Positions 22,501 to 34,895 are shown, numbered from the stretch's first letter. The stretch: DNA of 64,000 bases from Mytilus trossulus (GCF_036588685.1 NC_086378.1:46556686-46620685), one strand, 5' to 3'. Translations and numbers: made by a program. Notes: a model not told the origin generated them from the letters alone.

Positions 22501-25189
22501 GTGACTATGCTGTACTGTGTAAATTAGCCTCTTATATCTGTCAGGTTTATGACGAAGCGATTAAGTTATAAATTATTAGAAGTGAGTTACGTCTCTTGTT
22601 GACATTTTTTCGCGAATAATCTTGTCAGTTTTCTAAACTAATAAATGTTGTAAATAATGAAATTTAGAATAGATAATAAAAAAAATTAATTCGATCTAAT
22701 AATTTTTTCTTCTCACGTTGAAACTTTCAGTTTAAGCTCAGTCAGTCATTAATTTTTTAGAACAGAAATGGTCGTATCTACAAAAAACTTTAGATATTTA
22801 TGATTTAAAATTGTTATAGGTTCACGACTTGTTTCTATTATACATGCTATATTTGTATGAATTTTGACATGAGTCGTTCATCACAAAAATATATTAACAG
22901 TGTATAATTTTTTCTGTAATTTTGATTTCATCCTTTGTACACACCACTAATAGTTAAACTTTAACTTTTACAGTTTGCGTCAAACATTACTAAAATTGAA
23001 TACTTAATCTTGACAAATAATACATTTTTGTACTTGTATGAACTTTTACATGAATCTTTCATCACAATTATATTAAAAATGTATGATGTTTTTCTGTCGT
23101 CTTGATTTCAATTTTTGTACGAACATTATAGATAATTCAAAAGGTATAAAATTGCCGTAATGATTTGTTTTAGCTAAAATCAAACATTTAACCAAAAGAG
23201 AATAATTTATCAAGTCACATTCACTGCTGAATTTGCAATTGTGTATAAAAAAAAAACACAAATGTGTATACATTCGGTTCACATGTATGTTTGACATAAA
23301 TGATTAAGAAAAAACTTTAAAACAAAAAAGTCACTTACTACAATGTCTTCAAATGTCTTTCCATCGGTTTTTTGTTCAAATGATGTGTATTCGGGTGGCT
23401 ACACAGTAGACTTGAAATATATGAGTTTTACTTTGAGATACGTATCATTTGTCTTACTTCTGTAGAGTTTTGACTTTACTTTAAAAAAATCAACAGCTAA
23501 ACCGAAATCATCCGCTTCGTAAAATGGGATACGAAAAGAAATCAATATCGATTGGTTCTATTAATAAACGCTTACTGTTTAATTGGGTTTTTTTTTCGGT
23601 AGATGATATGACATACTATTGTTATACACCTGTTGCCAAAGGTGTAGCGACATAAAGATATGGTTTGGGCCAGGAAAAACATAAAGGGTTTGACACCTTT
23701 AAAAAAGGACCTTTTGCGAACATATACTTACTGCTTTTATGCCAACTTAGAGCCTAATTGCCTCTACATCATTAAAAGCCTACAGAGTTTAAATGATATT
23801 CATATATATTAATACGACGATAATCTGACTTTTATATTTTGCATAAAGAGTAAACTTGACACATTCAAAGTTTTCATTTCGTTTGTCAGCATATTGTTTC
23901 GCATGTTTTAAATGAAGTATTAGTCTCAATTCACAAAAACCCTATACTGATACCATTAAAGTATATACAACACAAGTTTTCACATTAAACTCTTTTCAAT
24001 GTGTGTCAAATAACTCTTTCTGATACCATTAAACTACAAGTTCTGAAAAATTAAAATGCAGACAAAATATCCCCAAAAGCACAACATGGGATTAATAAAT
24101 AAATCAAATTATAATCTAATAACAGCCATTATGTTGCTAAAAACTTACTCAAGAAAAAACACAAACACGATTTTAAATGATTATAATTATTTTAAAATTC
24201 AATAAATGACACCTGGTATTGTTGCAGAACAAACTTTGATTATACTATTTTAATTAGCTTAATCCTGATAATGCGAGTTCTTTAAAGCTGCCAGAGGTTC
24301 GTGTATTTAAACCGGAAGATATGGAACAGTATTGAGACCGAACTAAACATTTGTTTCACATGTTTATGAGAAAAGGAAACATAAGTGAATGACAATAAAA
24401 GATTCATATAAAATAATACTTATGCATTACAAATGCTTATCGAAAACAAGGTGTGAATATTAATGATAAATAGTGAAACTATGTGTCGCTAAATTTAACA
24501 TGTTTTATCATTCGTCGTTAAATATTTCATGTAGCAAAAAATCTACAAGCAAGGTTGACGCTTCCAATAAATCTTGGACTAAAAATAACCTTAAGTTAAA
24601 TGGTTCATAGTTACATAGTGAGCATTGTGACATAAGAAATTTATTGATACAAAAAATATATAGATGTTGTAATAAAGTAACATCAATCTTGTGTAGCCAT
24701 TCGAGCAAAACTCTTTGAATAGTTTGAATTAATAATTGAAAGCCTTACAACTAAAAAAAAATGTGGAAAATATCAGCATATCAAATGACAGTATATTCTG
24801 GTATACTGCATTGAAGTATACCCTTACACACAGACTGTTTTGAACTAGTAATGTATTATTGCAAGGATATCATGCACATCTTCAAGTTACAATTTAATCA
24901 TGATGATTTTAATTTCATTGATCATGTTGTTGACTAATTGACAATATTCAATGCCATAAAATTACAGTAAAAAATACGACATTCAACAATATATTTTGCT
25001 ATTAATCGCAAATGTCTAATGATAGATATTTTCATGATGTATAGTATGCTATCATTGTAGCCATTTTGTCAACTTTCATTATTTGTCATTTATCAATATT
25101 TGAGTTGTCTCTCTTTGTATAAAGGTGATTACACCTGAATGTTTATGTAGTATTCAGACAAGAATTTTTGAAGAACAACTTTCACAAGA
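19563..25189. other. Intergenic, no gene seen
   Basis: About 5.6 kb of AT-rich sequence separates gene A from gene B. The first 450 bp resemble the gene B upstream region. Short frames (for example 19968-20255, 21168-21458, 23073-23297) have no recognised domain, no splice-supported partners and no RNA-gene features. Confidence 0.5.
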
Positions 25190-25400
25190 ATGTTAAGTTT
25201 AAACACATTCATTTTGTTGGATTGGGGAACAAGTTTTGCAACTTATATTAATCCCTTTCCACTTTTCGGGTGCGAGTCCTGCCTTGTAGCGGCATTAGCC
25301 TACTCTTTTTTTTCGAAATCTACTAGGGTGTCTTTAACGTGCAAAAGATATGGCTCTCTCTCAACACAAGAATGTCACATTTAAGTAATCTAATTCGAGG
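25190..25400 (-). repeat. Probable interspersed repeat
   Basis: Blocks TCCTGCCTTGTAGCGGCATTA and AGGGTGTCTTTAACGTGCAA resemble a sequence I have met repeatedly in bivalve DNA. Identification is from memory only and the borders are approximate. Confidence 0.4.
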
Positions 25401-25809
25401 GAAAAGAGAAGACACAAATGTGCACAACATTTCCGCAAATTGTGAAATTGCATTTTTACATAAATTACATAATTGTTATGCTTAATGATTCATGGTCATA
25501 TGCATCAAACAACAGCACAATATTATTCCGTTCTGAACTGTACGTAACTTCATAATTTCATGACGTGATATTCAACCGTGTGTTAAGGGAAATAAAGATA
25601 TGAAATTCCAAATTTTTTTATTTGTTATTGTTTAATAATATTTATGTCAACCTGCTCTTAATATACTAAAAATGAAATGTCCCTACTCTCTTATTTACAC
25701 AAAATAAATTTAAGCATACTATTTAAATGTTTGTCTAAATTAAAGCATTCCTCTATGCCTTTGTTTGAGACACATTAGGTAAACTAACGTTTTATAAGAT
25801 ATATAGTTT

Positions 25810-25979
25810 TTATTTTCCTGAACATCCAGCATTTGCAGCATAGTCACAATAAAGCCGGTGAATATTCCAGTGCAAATCTCCAGGACAGTATTGTTTATAG
25901 GTAATACCGTCGACACATCGTATGTAAGATCCACATTCATTTGGGTATGGCAAATATCCATTTATTATAGTAGTACAGT
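25810..25979 (-). CDS. Gene B last exon: CBM14 domain
   Basis: The acceptor is CTTTTCAG before ACTGTACTAC and the TAA stop is at 25812-25810. Six conserved Cys and the GDLHWN/YCDY signature are present. It is the same length (170 nt) as gene A exon 3. Confidence 0.85.
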
Positions 25980-28900
25980 CTGAAAAGAAAAACTCATTTT
26001 CATTGCAGGGTAATAAAGTAATTTTAATACAATTGAAGTCTGAAATAATACGTTTCTATAGTATTACTGTTTGAAAACTACTTTTTTATGGTATTGGAAA
26101 TTATAGTTTCTACGGTATTGAAGTATCTGAAAATAAATAGAGACTGTATCTATTGACCACAGACACATTTGCAAAAATGCATGATTCAGACTAATTATAC
26201 CGATGCAGGATTCGCGTATTTAAGACTGAATTGTAAATTTAAGCATATAGTATAAGTGTCATATCATGTTGTATAGCGGATGTAACTAGCTCATTTAAAG
26301 ATTCACACATAACAGATGCAATATTAATATGCAAAATATTGAAATATTATCAGTTAGTTATTAAATGCTACTGTTATGACTGTTTATCTATTTAGTTTCT
26401 GTAGTCTTTATTGTGTTTTAGCGTTTATTTATGGAAATGTTTTGTTCACATTCAGGCTATCCAGCCTAAAACATTTTTAAAAATATGGTTTCCATGTCTA
26501 TTGTTTAAAAATGTGCACAGTAATCGAGTTGTTCGAGGGTATAAGGAGAGGTCATCTAAAGCGATCGATGGTCAGAACACTTATTTCGTCATATGCGAGA
26601 AGAACGTATGGTAAGGGCACACATAGTGATACAGTGAATGTTGGATGCTGACGCGTTTTCCTTCTTACTTTTGTTTGTGTTCGTTTAAACAAAGTTTGTC
26701 ACAAAAACCAAGGTTAAAAATCTTTCAACAGAAGTTATTCTTCCAATAAACACCCATGTGGTCACATAAATCAATCTGTTGATCTTTCATAATAATAAAA
26801 TGTAATGTTATCAATGGGTAAGAAAATGGTAAAAAAATCCATATTGATACTTTAAGAGACAAGTTAGTATACGAGATACTTGTTTCCTACTGTAAACCTA
26901 AGTAAGAATAGAAATAGGGAATGAGTCAAGAGACCACAATATGTAGTTTACTCGAAGCTTACGAAAAAATTATCTTTTTTTCTAAAACTACATGTAACAG
27001 ATGCATGCTTTAGTCCCAGAACTAAATACATATAAACCAAAAGGATTATAACATACATTCTTGGACATATTGCTATAATGTTGTTATGTTAAAAGGAAAA
27101 TTATTGTTCCAGGACAAATACAAATTGATGATTTTTCGATAATGCATACTGGCATTTCTGAATGCATGACTATGCCCAATGTATAATTGATTATAATGGT
27201 ATGCAACTTTTATAAAGCGTCTCTTCATGGATTTCTTCACAATTCCTCGGTCTCATCAAATGTATCTCACAGAGACTAGTATATACATTTATTGATTTTA
27301 TAATTTCTCAAAAAAAAAATTAAGAAAAATATAGTTCATTTGACTTGCAATGTTATTTAATCACATTATACCGTTTCAGTTTTGAACATTCAGAAGAAAA
27401 CAAACACAAATGGACTACAACTTATATGGAAACATAAAAACTATACATATAAACTTGGATACACTTAATTCTTATTTTAAACTTGATCCCATATCTCGCT
27501 TTACATGCTATACAAAATCTTTCTCACCCGGTTACAATGCTGAGGTGCATTGCTGGTATCAACATTCAATACAAATTGGTATGAAACATTCGCGTGATAA
27601 ACCTGTACATAACCCAAGTTACACCTGTATCAATTAGGAAACAAGTTTCATCGTGAAATGGCAATTGTATCTATGGTTTGTTCGTTCTAACTTCGTCTCT
27701 TACGACCGCCGTTGCGTCCATCTTAAACAAATCGTTATGTCAATAGTGGTAGGATTCCATATATATGTAATATTAAAAAAAGCTCACTCAAATATTTTCC
27801 CGACAGGTTATTATGACCCGGGTAGAAGTAATTAGGTAAAAGTGTGAAGGAGGTAAATATTCAGAAATAAATAGGTTCCTCATATCATAGGAAAATATTC
27901 GAACGAAACGAATTATTTACCTTCACAAGCTTTGCACTGGCGATAAATTATACCAAGAGGACCTCCTAGCTACAGTTCCCAGCTACACTGAAATAATCAA
28001 GTTCCGTGCTGCAGGTTGGTGCAATAACGGAAACAGTAGTATAACTTTGTTTTTAAAGTCATAAAACCATTGAGAGAAAACAAATGCATGCAACTAAACG
28101 AGCAAACCCATAAATATAAGAGGCAAACAATGGAACAACAGATAAACCATTCTGCAAAAAAAATCATGAAACAATATGTATGAAGCAACTCAAATTTATC
28201 GATGAGGAATTTAATCACGTTAATAAAAAGGAGTTAATAACAGAGGACTATTCGAAATAAGATATATTCACATGGAAAAAAGTATTGCAACACCTTGTGT
28301 TTTTAGAACTTGAAAATTCAGCCTCTTATTTTGGATGTAATATGATAAAATATTTGTAAAATAATATTGAAACATAGTTTAAGATAACATTGACATTTAA
28401 ACGAACAAAAAATTATTGCAAAAAGAGAGATGTATCTAACCACAATTTTAATAACAAAGTGAAGTGTTTTTGTACAAAAAATGCATTTTACTTTTACTGT
28501 ATTCGAATTCGAACTTTACAATGTCAGACATTTCAAAATTAATCTTAAAATGATTGTTCACATTATGGTTGATCGTTATGCGTCAAATGATTAGTACTTT
28601 CTGCGCAGCATCCATTCAAACGGATAACCGCCTCTTAACGTCTTTTGATTCCTGCCTTAAATCGACTAATTTGTTACGGTAGCAGCAACCATTTCTGATA
28701 AAGGGCATTATTTATTTCATGACGTTTTTGAACTGAACTTTCGCGCACTTTACGCCCAATAGTGTCCCATATATGCTCGATATGGTTCAAATCCGGGCTA
28801 CGATCGTGCCAAGAATTATGAACCGAATTCCATTTGAACAATGGATCTTCCTCCACGATGCTAATTTCGAAGTTTGGCGAGCTCTGCACTACGTTGGATA

Positions 28901-30647
28901 CGAACAACTGTGTGTCTGTTCGTAAACAAAGGTCCCCGAAATGTTGTTATAGCACGATAACCAGTAGCGATGAGTCGATCTCGATCATTTCTTGTTAAAA
29001 GGCTCCTCAATGCACAACACTCTCTTTTTATGATTGTATTGTATGTGGAAATAAAACCAACAATAACAAAGCATTACGAAGAGAAGATCAAATTTAGAAA
29101 CACGAATCCAATAAAAATAACCACAGGGCGACATTAGATTATTCAGAATGGTTAAAAGTAACTATTCCTATTGAACATGTTATATCCATGTGAATAAAAT
29201 TGTAAAATAACGCATGTGTTATATTCAATCATCATTAACGTACGACAACATAACTTCCATCTTTAAATAATGATACACGTATACAAAAGTCAGATTTTGA
29301 AACAGTACACAGAGTTATTTTTACTTTCGGCTTCTTCAAAGGCCTTTACTGTTATATATAATATCAAAAACAAAATACATATGGAACGTCACTACGAAAT
29401 TAATGTACTACTAGTATTCACTTGCTGGTAGTGTTAACACGGGCTGTGAGAGAGGTTTTTTTTCGTTTCTTTTGGTAAGGTCGTACTTCTAAGGTGTCAG
29501 AAATGTGTCACTTGGAAATAATTCGACGCATATGATATTGTTATTATTTTCACAGAAGAATAGATAAAATTAGCTAAGTAAAGAACTAAGTTTGGTCAGT
29601 TTGAACATGTTGAAACTGCATATGGCAATTTCAAAAGTACTTAATTTATATTATTTGTACCACAGAAGTATGTCTCTTGTTATAAACAAACTATATGCTA
29701 AAAATATTAATACATGTCCTTTTACATATCAGACTGGGGATCATCCCTCGATCTTTATCAGCCATTGGCTTACGTCTCGAGCTGATATTTGCGCACAAAA
29801 AGGTACCCGGGACGATTTGTAAAAGGCCCTGCATTAATCTCTCTTATAACTATGGTCATGGTTACGCAATATGTTCGTTATGTTGATAATCAAATTACCC
29901 CAAATTTGCCAAAAAATTACAAATAAATAGTATTTAGTAGATAAGTCCTCTAGTTTCAAACTTGAAAGCCTTGCCTTTCCCTTGACCAGAGAATCAAATG
30001 AAAATTAGACCGATTAATTTTATGACAGAATAATACCCAAATGATACTTTAATATGACTTTTCTCATTTTTAATTATATACTTGAAGCAAAATTGTATTG
30101 AAATAACAGCATAAGACTCATTTTTTCTGAGATAAAGCAGATGAGATAGGGGAAAAGAAAGAGACCGAAAAGAAAGAAAATGATGGCGGTGATTTTAAAA
30201 ACCTTATCCTGTTGCGGTGTGTTCTTCATGACGATCACTTCGGCATCTTGTTCTGTTGCTGCATCACATACACCACTAAGTATACACATCATAGTGACGT
30301 CACTGTAACTAGCAGAACAACAATCAGTACTTACCCTGTTGCGGTGTGTTCTTCATGACGATCACACCGTTAATCGGTTCTGTTTCGGCATCACATACAC
30401 CAGTAAGTACACACATCATTGTGTCGTCACTGTAACTAGCAGAACAACAATCAGTACGTATAGTACAAAGGCTTGCACAAGATATCATGGAATCCATGTT
30501 AATTGATATTATCACTGCCGTACTAGACACGTACCGCCTATCGTTATATATGCCAAAACGATGTGAAGGTACTTGAAGAATTGTATTACATACTCCGAAA
30601 AGTGCAACAACAGCAAAAACATTGAGGTTGTCAATTACAAAAGGCAT
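25810..30647 (-). CDS. Gene B: secreted PAN/apple-like + CBM14 chitin-binding protein (paralogue of gene A)
   Basis: Two exons are supported: 30647-30335 and 25979-25810 (phase 1 junction, 483 nt, 160 residues plus stop). The start MPFVIDNLN aligns with gene A; an ATG three codons upstream (30656) is also possible. After the signal peptide, the Cys-rich core reads SCASLCTIRTDCCSASYS then MMCVLTGVC. The last exon is a full CBM14 domain (NGYLPYPNEC, YIRCVDG, QYCPGDLHWN, YCDYAANAGC). A linker exon like that of gene A was not found, and the frame joins without one. The intron carries a Tc1/mariner remnant. The end of exon 1 is altered by a partial tandem duplication (30074-30334). Role as for gene A: extracellular chitin binding, otherwise unknown. 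Confidence 0.8.
25976..26135. repeat. Intronic minisatellite next to the acceptor, gene B
   Basis: About five degenerate units of roughly 30 bp (GAAGTCTGAAATAATACGTTT and variants) start at the exon acceptor. One unit reads TATTATTTCAGACTTCAATTG on the gene strand, a near copy of the true acceptor. It corresponds to the longer array in gene A. Confidence 0.6.
26136..28263. other. Intron of gene B, no exon recognised
   Basis: AT-rich. No linker exon equivalent to gene A exon 2 could be recognised. Short frames on the plus strand (27410-27637, 27653-27835) are antisense to the gene and show no motif. Confidence 0.45.
28264..29197 (-). mobile_element. Tc1/mariner (IS630-type) transposon remnant
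   Basis: The ends TATTCACATGGA (left) and TTATTCACATGGA (opposite strand, right) are inverted, about 930 bp apart. The minus strand at 28907-28674 encodes the DDE C-terminal signature FKWNSVHNSWHDRSPDLNHI then EHIWDTIGRKVRESS, which matches WPxRSPDLNPIEHxWD of Tc1-like transposases. Upstream transposase sequence is frame-broken. It sits in the intron of gene B. Confidence 0.82.
28674..28907 (-). pseudogene. Tc1-like transposase C-terminal fragment
   Basis: A 77-codon open stretch holds the second Asp/Glu region of the transposase (RSPDLNHIEHIWD). The N-terminal DNA-binding half and the first catalytic Asp are not in frame, so no active enzyme is expected. Confidence 0.75.
30074..30334 (-). 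pseudogene. Partial tandem duplicate of gene B exon 1 with lost donor and read-through hydrophobic tail
   Basis: The 3' half of exon 1 (TGATTGTTGTTCTGCTAGTT through ACACCGCAACAGG) is repeated immediately downstream. In the second copy the donor GGTAAG has become GATAAGG, while the duplication junction supplies a new GTAAGT donor at the end of the first copy. The second copy remains open and runs on into a hydrophobic segment (VFKITAIIFFLFGLFLF). It could be a dead exon piece or an alternative 3' exon. Confidence 0.6.
30335..30647 (-). CDS. Gene B exon 1
   Basis: Signal peptide MPFVIDNLNVFAVVALF, then the PAN/apple-like Cys cluster, ending NTPQQ before donor GTAAGT in phase 1. If unspliced, translation would stop two codons later (KY, stop). 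Confidence 0.8.
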
Positions 30648-30657
30648 TTCGTCCACT

Positions 30658-31126
30658 TATACAAGTTTTCAAACGCTTAATTATTTGAATATTTAAAAAG
30701 TTAAACTACATGTATACCTGCGTCTTAACAGATTTGAACTATCGTCAGTTTAAGTCCCACACTGGAAGATTTGTCAAATCATTTTATTACCTACCAATGA
30801 ACCATTAAACTATGAAACACATTTAATATGTAGTCTACAGACTTTTAACAGTTTTAAAAAATCAAAGCTAAAAAGATACTTTCTGTTCATTATTTATGAT
30901 AGTTCCATAATTATGTAAATTAATAGTTCGGTAAAGAGATTTCATTTGAAGAATTACATAAAATATGTTGCGCCATAACAAAGTGTAACTATCGTACGGT
31001 TGACCTCTTCTTACAAGTATGAATGGTTACATAGAGATTTATTAAGCTGGTTTATTCTTGTCTTTTAATGTCAAACGATTTTATGATTTTTTCATAGTTC
31101 GCTTCAATAATCTCGTTAGGGATTTC
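30658..31126. other. Upstream region of gene B
   Basis: This resembles the region upstream of gene A (shared blocks such as TTATTTATGATAGTTC, AATTAATAGTTCGGTA and TTTCATTTGAA with changes). It probably holds the promoter; no TATA box or other specific site can be assigned with confidence. Confidence 0.4.
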
Positions 31127-31325
31127 TACGTCAGGAATAAATTACCTTAGCTGTATTTGGCAAAACCTTAAGGAATTTTGCTTCTCAATGCTCATCAAAT
31201 TCGTACTTCATGTGGCCTTTTGAAATTTTTCGGATTCGAGCGTCACTGATAAGCGTCACTGGCGAGTCTTGTGTAGACGAAACGCGTGTCTAGCGTAAAT
31301 ACACAATTTGATCCTAGTATATATT
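31127..31325 (+). repeat. Mussel repeat R1
   Basis: This contains ATTACCTTAGCTGTATTTGGC, TTCTCAATGCTCATCAAATTC, GATTCGAGCGTCACTGATAA and GACGAAACGCGTGTC. It runs directly into repeat R3. Confidence 0.8.
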
Positions 31326-31520
31326 AGACCGTTGGTTTTCCCGTTTGAATGGTTTTACACTAGTAATTTTGGGGCCCTTTATAGCTTGTTGTTCGGTGTG
31401 AGTCAAGGCTCCGTGTTGAAGGTCGTACTTTAACCTATGATGGTTTTCTTTTTAAATTGTTATATGGATGGAGAGTTGTCTCATTGGCACTCACACCACA
31501 TCTTCCTATATCTATCTATG
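31325..31520 (+). repeat. Mussel repeat R3
   Basis: GTTTGAATGGTTTTACACTA, GGGCCCTTTATAGCTTGTTG and TTGTCTCATTGGCACTCAC. A close relative is at 60910-61075. Confidence 0.8.
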
Positions 31521-32337
31521 GTGAGTTTTATTAAGTCGATGTTAATATCAATATGTGTGGTCTCATGATCAAGTGCATCAAAGGTAGTAACAGTTTTTGA
31601 GACTTTACTTGACTTAATTTAAAGGAAACAATAACATAAATACAGAAACAGATAGTTATTTTATGTTGATAGAAAACGATTGGAAGAAAATTAGAATGGC
31701 AAATTTTGAAATTTGTCATAATTAAAAACCAAAATCCTTTAATTTTAAACAAGAATATCAAATAAAATCAAAGTAAAATGCTTAGTCGCAATCATTTGTT
31801 TTAGAATAAATTGGAGAAATTATTTTCCTTTTCAACTTTATGCTTATTCTTTTAATTTAAGAATTGTCTGATTAAAAGCATGGATTATTTTATTTTTCAA
31901 ATTGTAAACTAACTGCTAGGAAAAAGGTAAAAAAAAACTCTCTTTCGAAATCGCTGGGATTTATGCCTCATCTCTATAATATTATGATAATGTCGGTTTA
32001 GAGGGAACTAGATATAACAAATAACTAATAAATCGGTACGCAGTCAAATAACCTGGAATTTTGGCTCACTTTTTTTCATGCAAATAATACTAGTCACGAC
32101 ATTACTAATAGTTCATTGACTCGGAAACTTTGGCATATTGTGAATGTGATACTGGTCAGATACATTTGTATCACCGTGTCGACAGTGAACTTGTGTTTGC
32201 TTAGAAATGATCGCTTAGTCATCACCAGCTGCAAGTATTTCATTTTGTACTAACAAACTTTCTAAAACAAATACGTTCTAGATTAATTATATGGTGTTTT
32301 TTTTCTTCACCACATCAGAATAAGGTATAGTTTAGAC
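31521..32337. other. No gene seen
   Basis: AT-rich sequence between repeats and the second Naiad copy. The minus-strand frame 31531-31761 lacks any recognised motif. Confidence 0.45.
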
Positions 32338-32341
32338 ATAA

Positions 32342-33760
32342 AAGGAAATCATAAATTCACCAACATTCCAACTGACTCCATTTTCAGAAAACGAAATCTG
32401 TAACAAACATAAACTTTTAGCCACCGCTTTACAAGCAGAGCCAAATACAATGAAAGTCCCAACTATGTATTGGCTTCCGAAGCTACACAAAACCCCTTAC
32501 AAATATAGATTTATTTCGTCTTCAAGCCATTGTTCAACTACTAAATTGTCTATTATTCTTACCAGCACACTTGGTACAATTAAAAACCTTATAATAAATT
32601 GTTCAAATAAGGCCTTCGAAAGTAGTGGAATAAATTACTTTTGGAGTGTCAAGAACTCGTTGGAAGTTAACTTGATAAATTGCATGCTTATATTGGTGAT
32701 TTTAAATCTGTTCAAAGTTTTGATTTTTCTACCCTGTATACCACATTGCCTCACATTCTCATTAAGAAAAAATTCACACACCTAATTAAATGGGCATTTA
32801 AAAAATCAGAATGTGAATATATATGTTCAAACTCTTTTAGGTCATTTTTAAGTAGCAATAAACAAAAAAAACTATGTTAATTGGACATGTTTTGATACTA
32901 TATATGCCCTTGAATTTTTACTAGATAACATTTTTGTTCGCTTTGGGGATTACGTATATCGTCAGATTATCGGAATTCCAATGGGGACGAACTGTGCACC
33001 ACTTATTGCGGACCTCTTTTTGTATTGTTATGAGTTACAATTTATGACAAAAATAAGCAAAGACCCATCAAAACAACATCTGATAAACAAATTTAATAAT
33101 ACTTTTAGATATTTGGATGATATTTTGGCTCTCAATAATGACGACTTCAGTATGTATATTAATGAAATTTATCCTGGTGAACTTACTTTAAATAAAGCTA
33201 ATACTAACAATGACCACTGCCCTTTCCTCGATCTTGATATCTATATCACTAACGGAAAGCTGAATACTAAAATTTATGATAAAAGGGATGATTTTTCATT
33301 TCCTATCGTTAATTATCCGTTTTTAGATGGTGACGTTCCCTTGTCACCATCTTACGGTGTTTATATATCTCAACTTGTACGATTCGCTCGTGTATGTAAC
33401 AATGTTTTAGATTTTAACGAGAGAAATTTATGTATTACTGAAAAATTATTACACCAGGGTTTTCGATATCACAAACTAGTCAAAACTTTTACTAAATTTT
33501 ATCATCGGTATAAAGACATCATTCGTAAATATAGCTCAACATGTAGACTTCTTATACGTTCAGGTATTTCATATCCAATGTTTTATGGAAATATTCTTAA
33601 TAAAGCACAAAAGTGTCAGTATTCACCTCAAAAACTTACAAAACCTTTGAGTAGACTTATTAAGAAGGGATATAATTACGATACTGTTGTCAAGTCATTA
33701 AAGATTGCATATTTTGGCGTTAATATTGAGTCACTGATAAGGTCTTTGCGTCGGAACTAA
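32342..33760 (+). pseudogene. Naiad reverse transcriptase pseudogene (two frameshifts)
   Basis: Compared with copy 1, a 2-nt insertion after NSLEV (about 32665-32671) and one extra A in the A-run at 32863-32870 break the frame. The part from 32870 to the TAA at 33758-33760 is open and retains GIPMGTNCAPL and YLDD. The endonuclease and all four predicted Sec codons are missing. It cannot make an active element protein. Confidence 0.88.
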
Positions 33761-33811
33761 ACACATTTATTCTAAAAACAGTTGTTGGCATGCCACGGGT
33801 TATGTTCTTCT

Positions 33812-33879
33812 CATATATGTTATAATGGTATGATACTAAACCCCTTACGGGAAGGATTGTGCCTGATGTTCATATGATG
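33812..33879 (+). promoter_or_regulatory. Degenerate SECIS in Naiad copy 2
   Basis: It is the same structure as 3944-3877 with one change: the core AUGA is AUAA (G to A at 33824), removing the sheared G.A pair of the quartet. Helices I and II, the AAA and the CCC/GGG hairpin are intact. It should not work as a SECIS. Confidence 0.78.
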
Positions 33880-34394
33880 AAATCATAATCTTTCAGTCAG
33901 TTTAATTGAAGTCTTGAGCTGGCATGTCAGTTAACTGCTAGTAGTCTGTTGTTATTTATGTATTATTGTCATTTTGTTTATTTTCTTTGGTTACATCTTC
34001 TGACATCAGACTTGGACTTCTCTTGAACTGAATTTTAATGTGCGTATTGTTATGCTTTTACTTTTCTACATTGGTTAGAGGTATAGGGGGAGGGTTGAGA
34101 TCTCACAAACATGTTTAACCCCGCCGCATTTTTGCGCCTGTCCCAAGTCAGGAGCCTCTGGCCTTTGTTATTCTTGTATTATTTAAATTTTAGTTTCTTG
34201 TGTACAATTTGGAAATTAGTATGGCGTTCATTATCACTGAACTAGTATATATTTGTTTAGGGGCCAGCTGAAGGACGCCTCCGGGTGCGGGAATTTCTCG
34301 CTACATTGAAGACCTGTTGGTGCCCTTCTGCTGTTGTTGGTTTTTTTTATTTGGTCGGGTTGTTGTCTCTTTGACATATTCCCCATTTCCATTC

Positions 34395-34490
34395 TCAATT
34401 TTATATAATGACTGTGTCTCATAAGGGATTTTTCAATTTTCATTTTCCTCGGAGTTCAGTATTTTTGTGATTTTACTTTTGAAAGATAAG
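34395..34490 (+). repeat. Mussel repeat R4 fragment
   Basis: CATAAGGGATTTTTCAATTT and CCTCGGAGTTCAGTATTTTT, then GTGATTTTAC. The same sequence, with small changes, is at 60665-60730. It forms the 3' flank of Naiad copy 2. Confidence 0.65.
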
Positions 34491-34744
34491 AAAAATACAT
34501 GATAAAATTTATTAAAGTTTCACACTATGTACAAACATATAAAACATAGACATATATAACACGTATAAAAAAGTAAGCATCAGCTTGTACTAAGCCACTA
34601 TAAAAAGAGTTATAAGATACCTTATGAAAACACATATACATTAAAGAAATTTATATACAAGAATTAAAGCTATTTGTTACATAGAAATCTATAAAAGATA
34701 ATCTGAGTAAAATATATTGACATAAAAGTAATATATATGTAGGA

Positions 34745-34895
34745 CTCAAATCTATGGTGGGTTTCAAATCTATGGCAGATTCCTAATCTATGGAAAATGT
34801 GACTTCAGGCCATCAAAAATCTATGGCAAGTTTTTGAAATTTTCAAATCTATGGCGGATTTATGTTGTTTCAAAATCTATGGCATTTTTTGTTCA
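34745..34895. repeat. Cluster of AATCTATGG repeats
   Basis: Six copies of AATCTATGG (usually AAATCTATGGC) are spaced irregularly by about 15-35 bp. The spacers also resemble each other (GGCAGATT, GGCGGATT, GGCAAG). Non-coding in all frames at useful length. Confidence 0.65.

Larger units (their letters stand above)
32338..34405 (+). mobile_element. Naiad-type PLE, copy 2 (5'-truncated)
   Basis: This starts abruptly about 12 codons past the fourth TGA of copy 1 (at KEIINSPTFQ) and runs through the RT and the whole 3'UTR. Base-level similarity to copy 1 is very high over both, with the 3' end at the block CCATTCTCAATTTTATA. It is in the opposite orientation to copy 1. 5' truncation is usual for target-primed retroelements. 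Confidence 0.9.
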
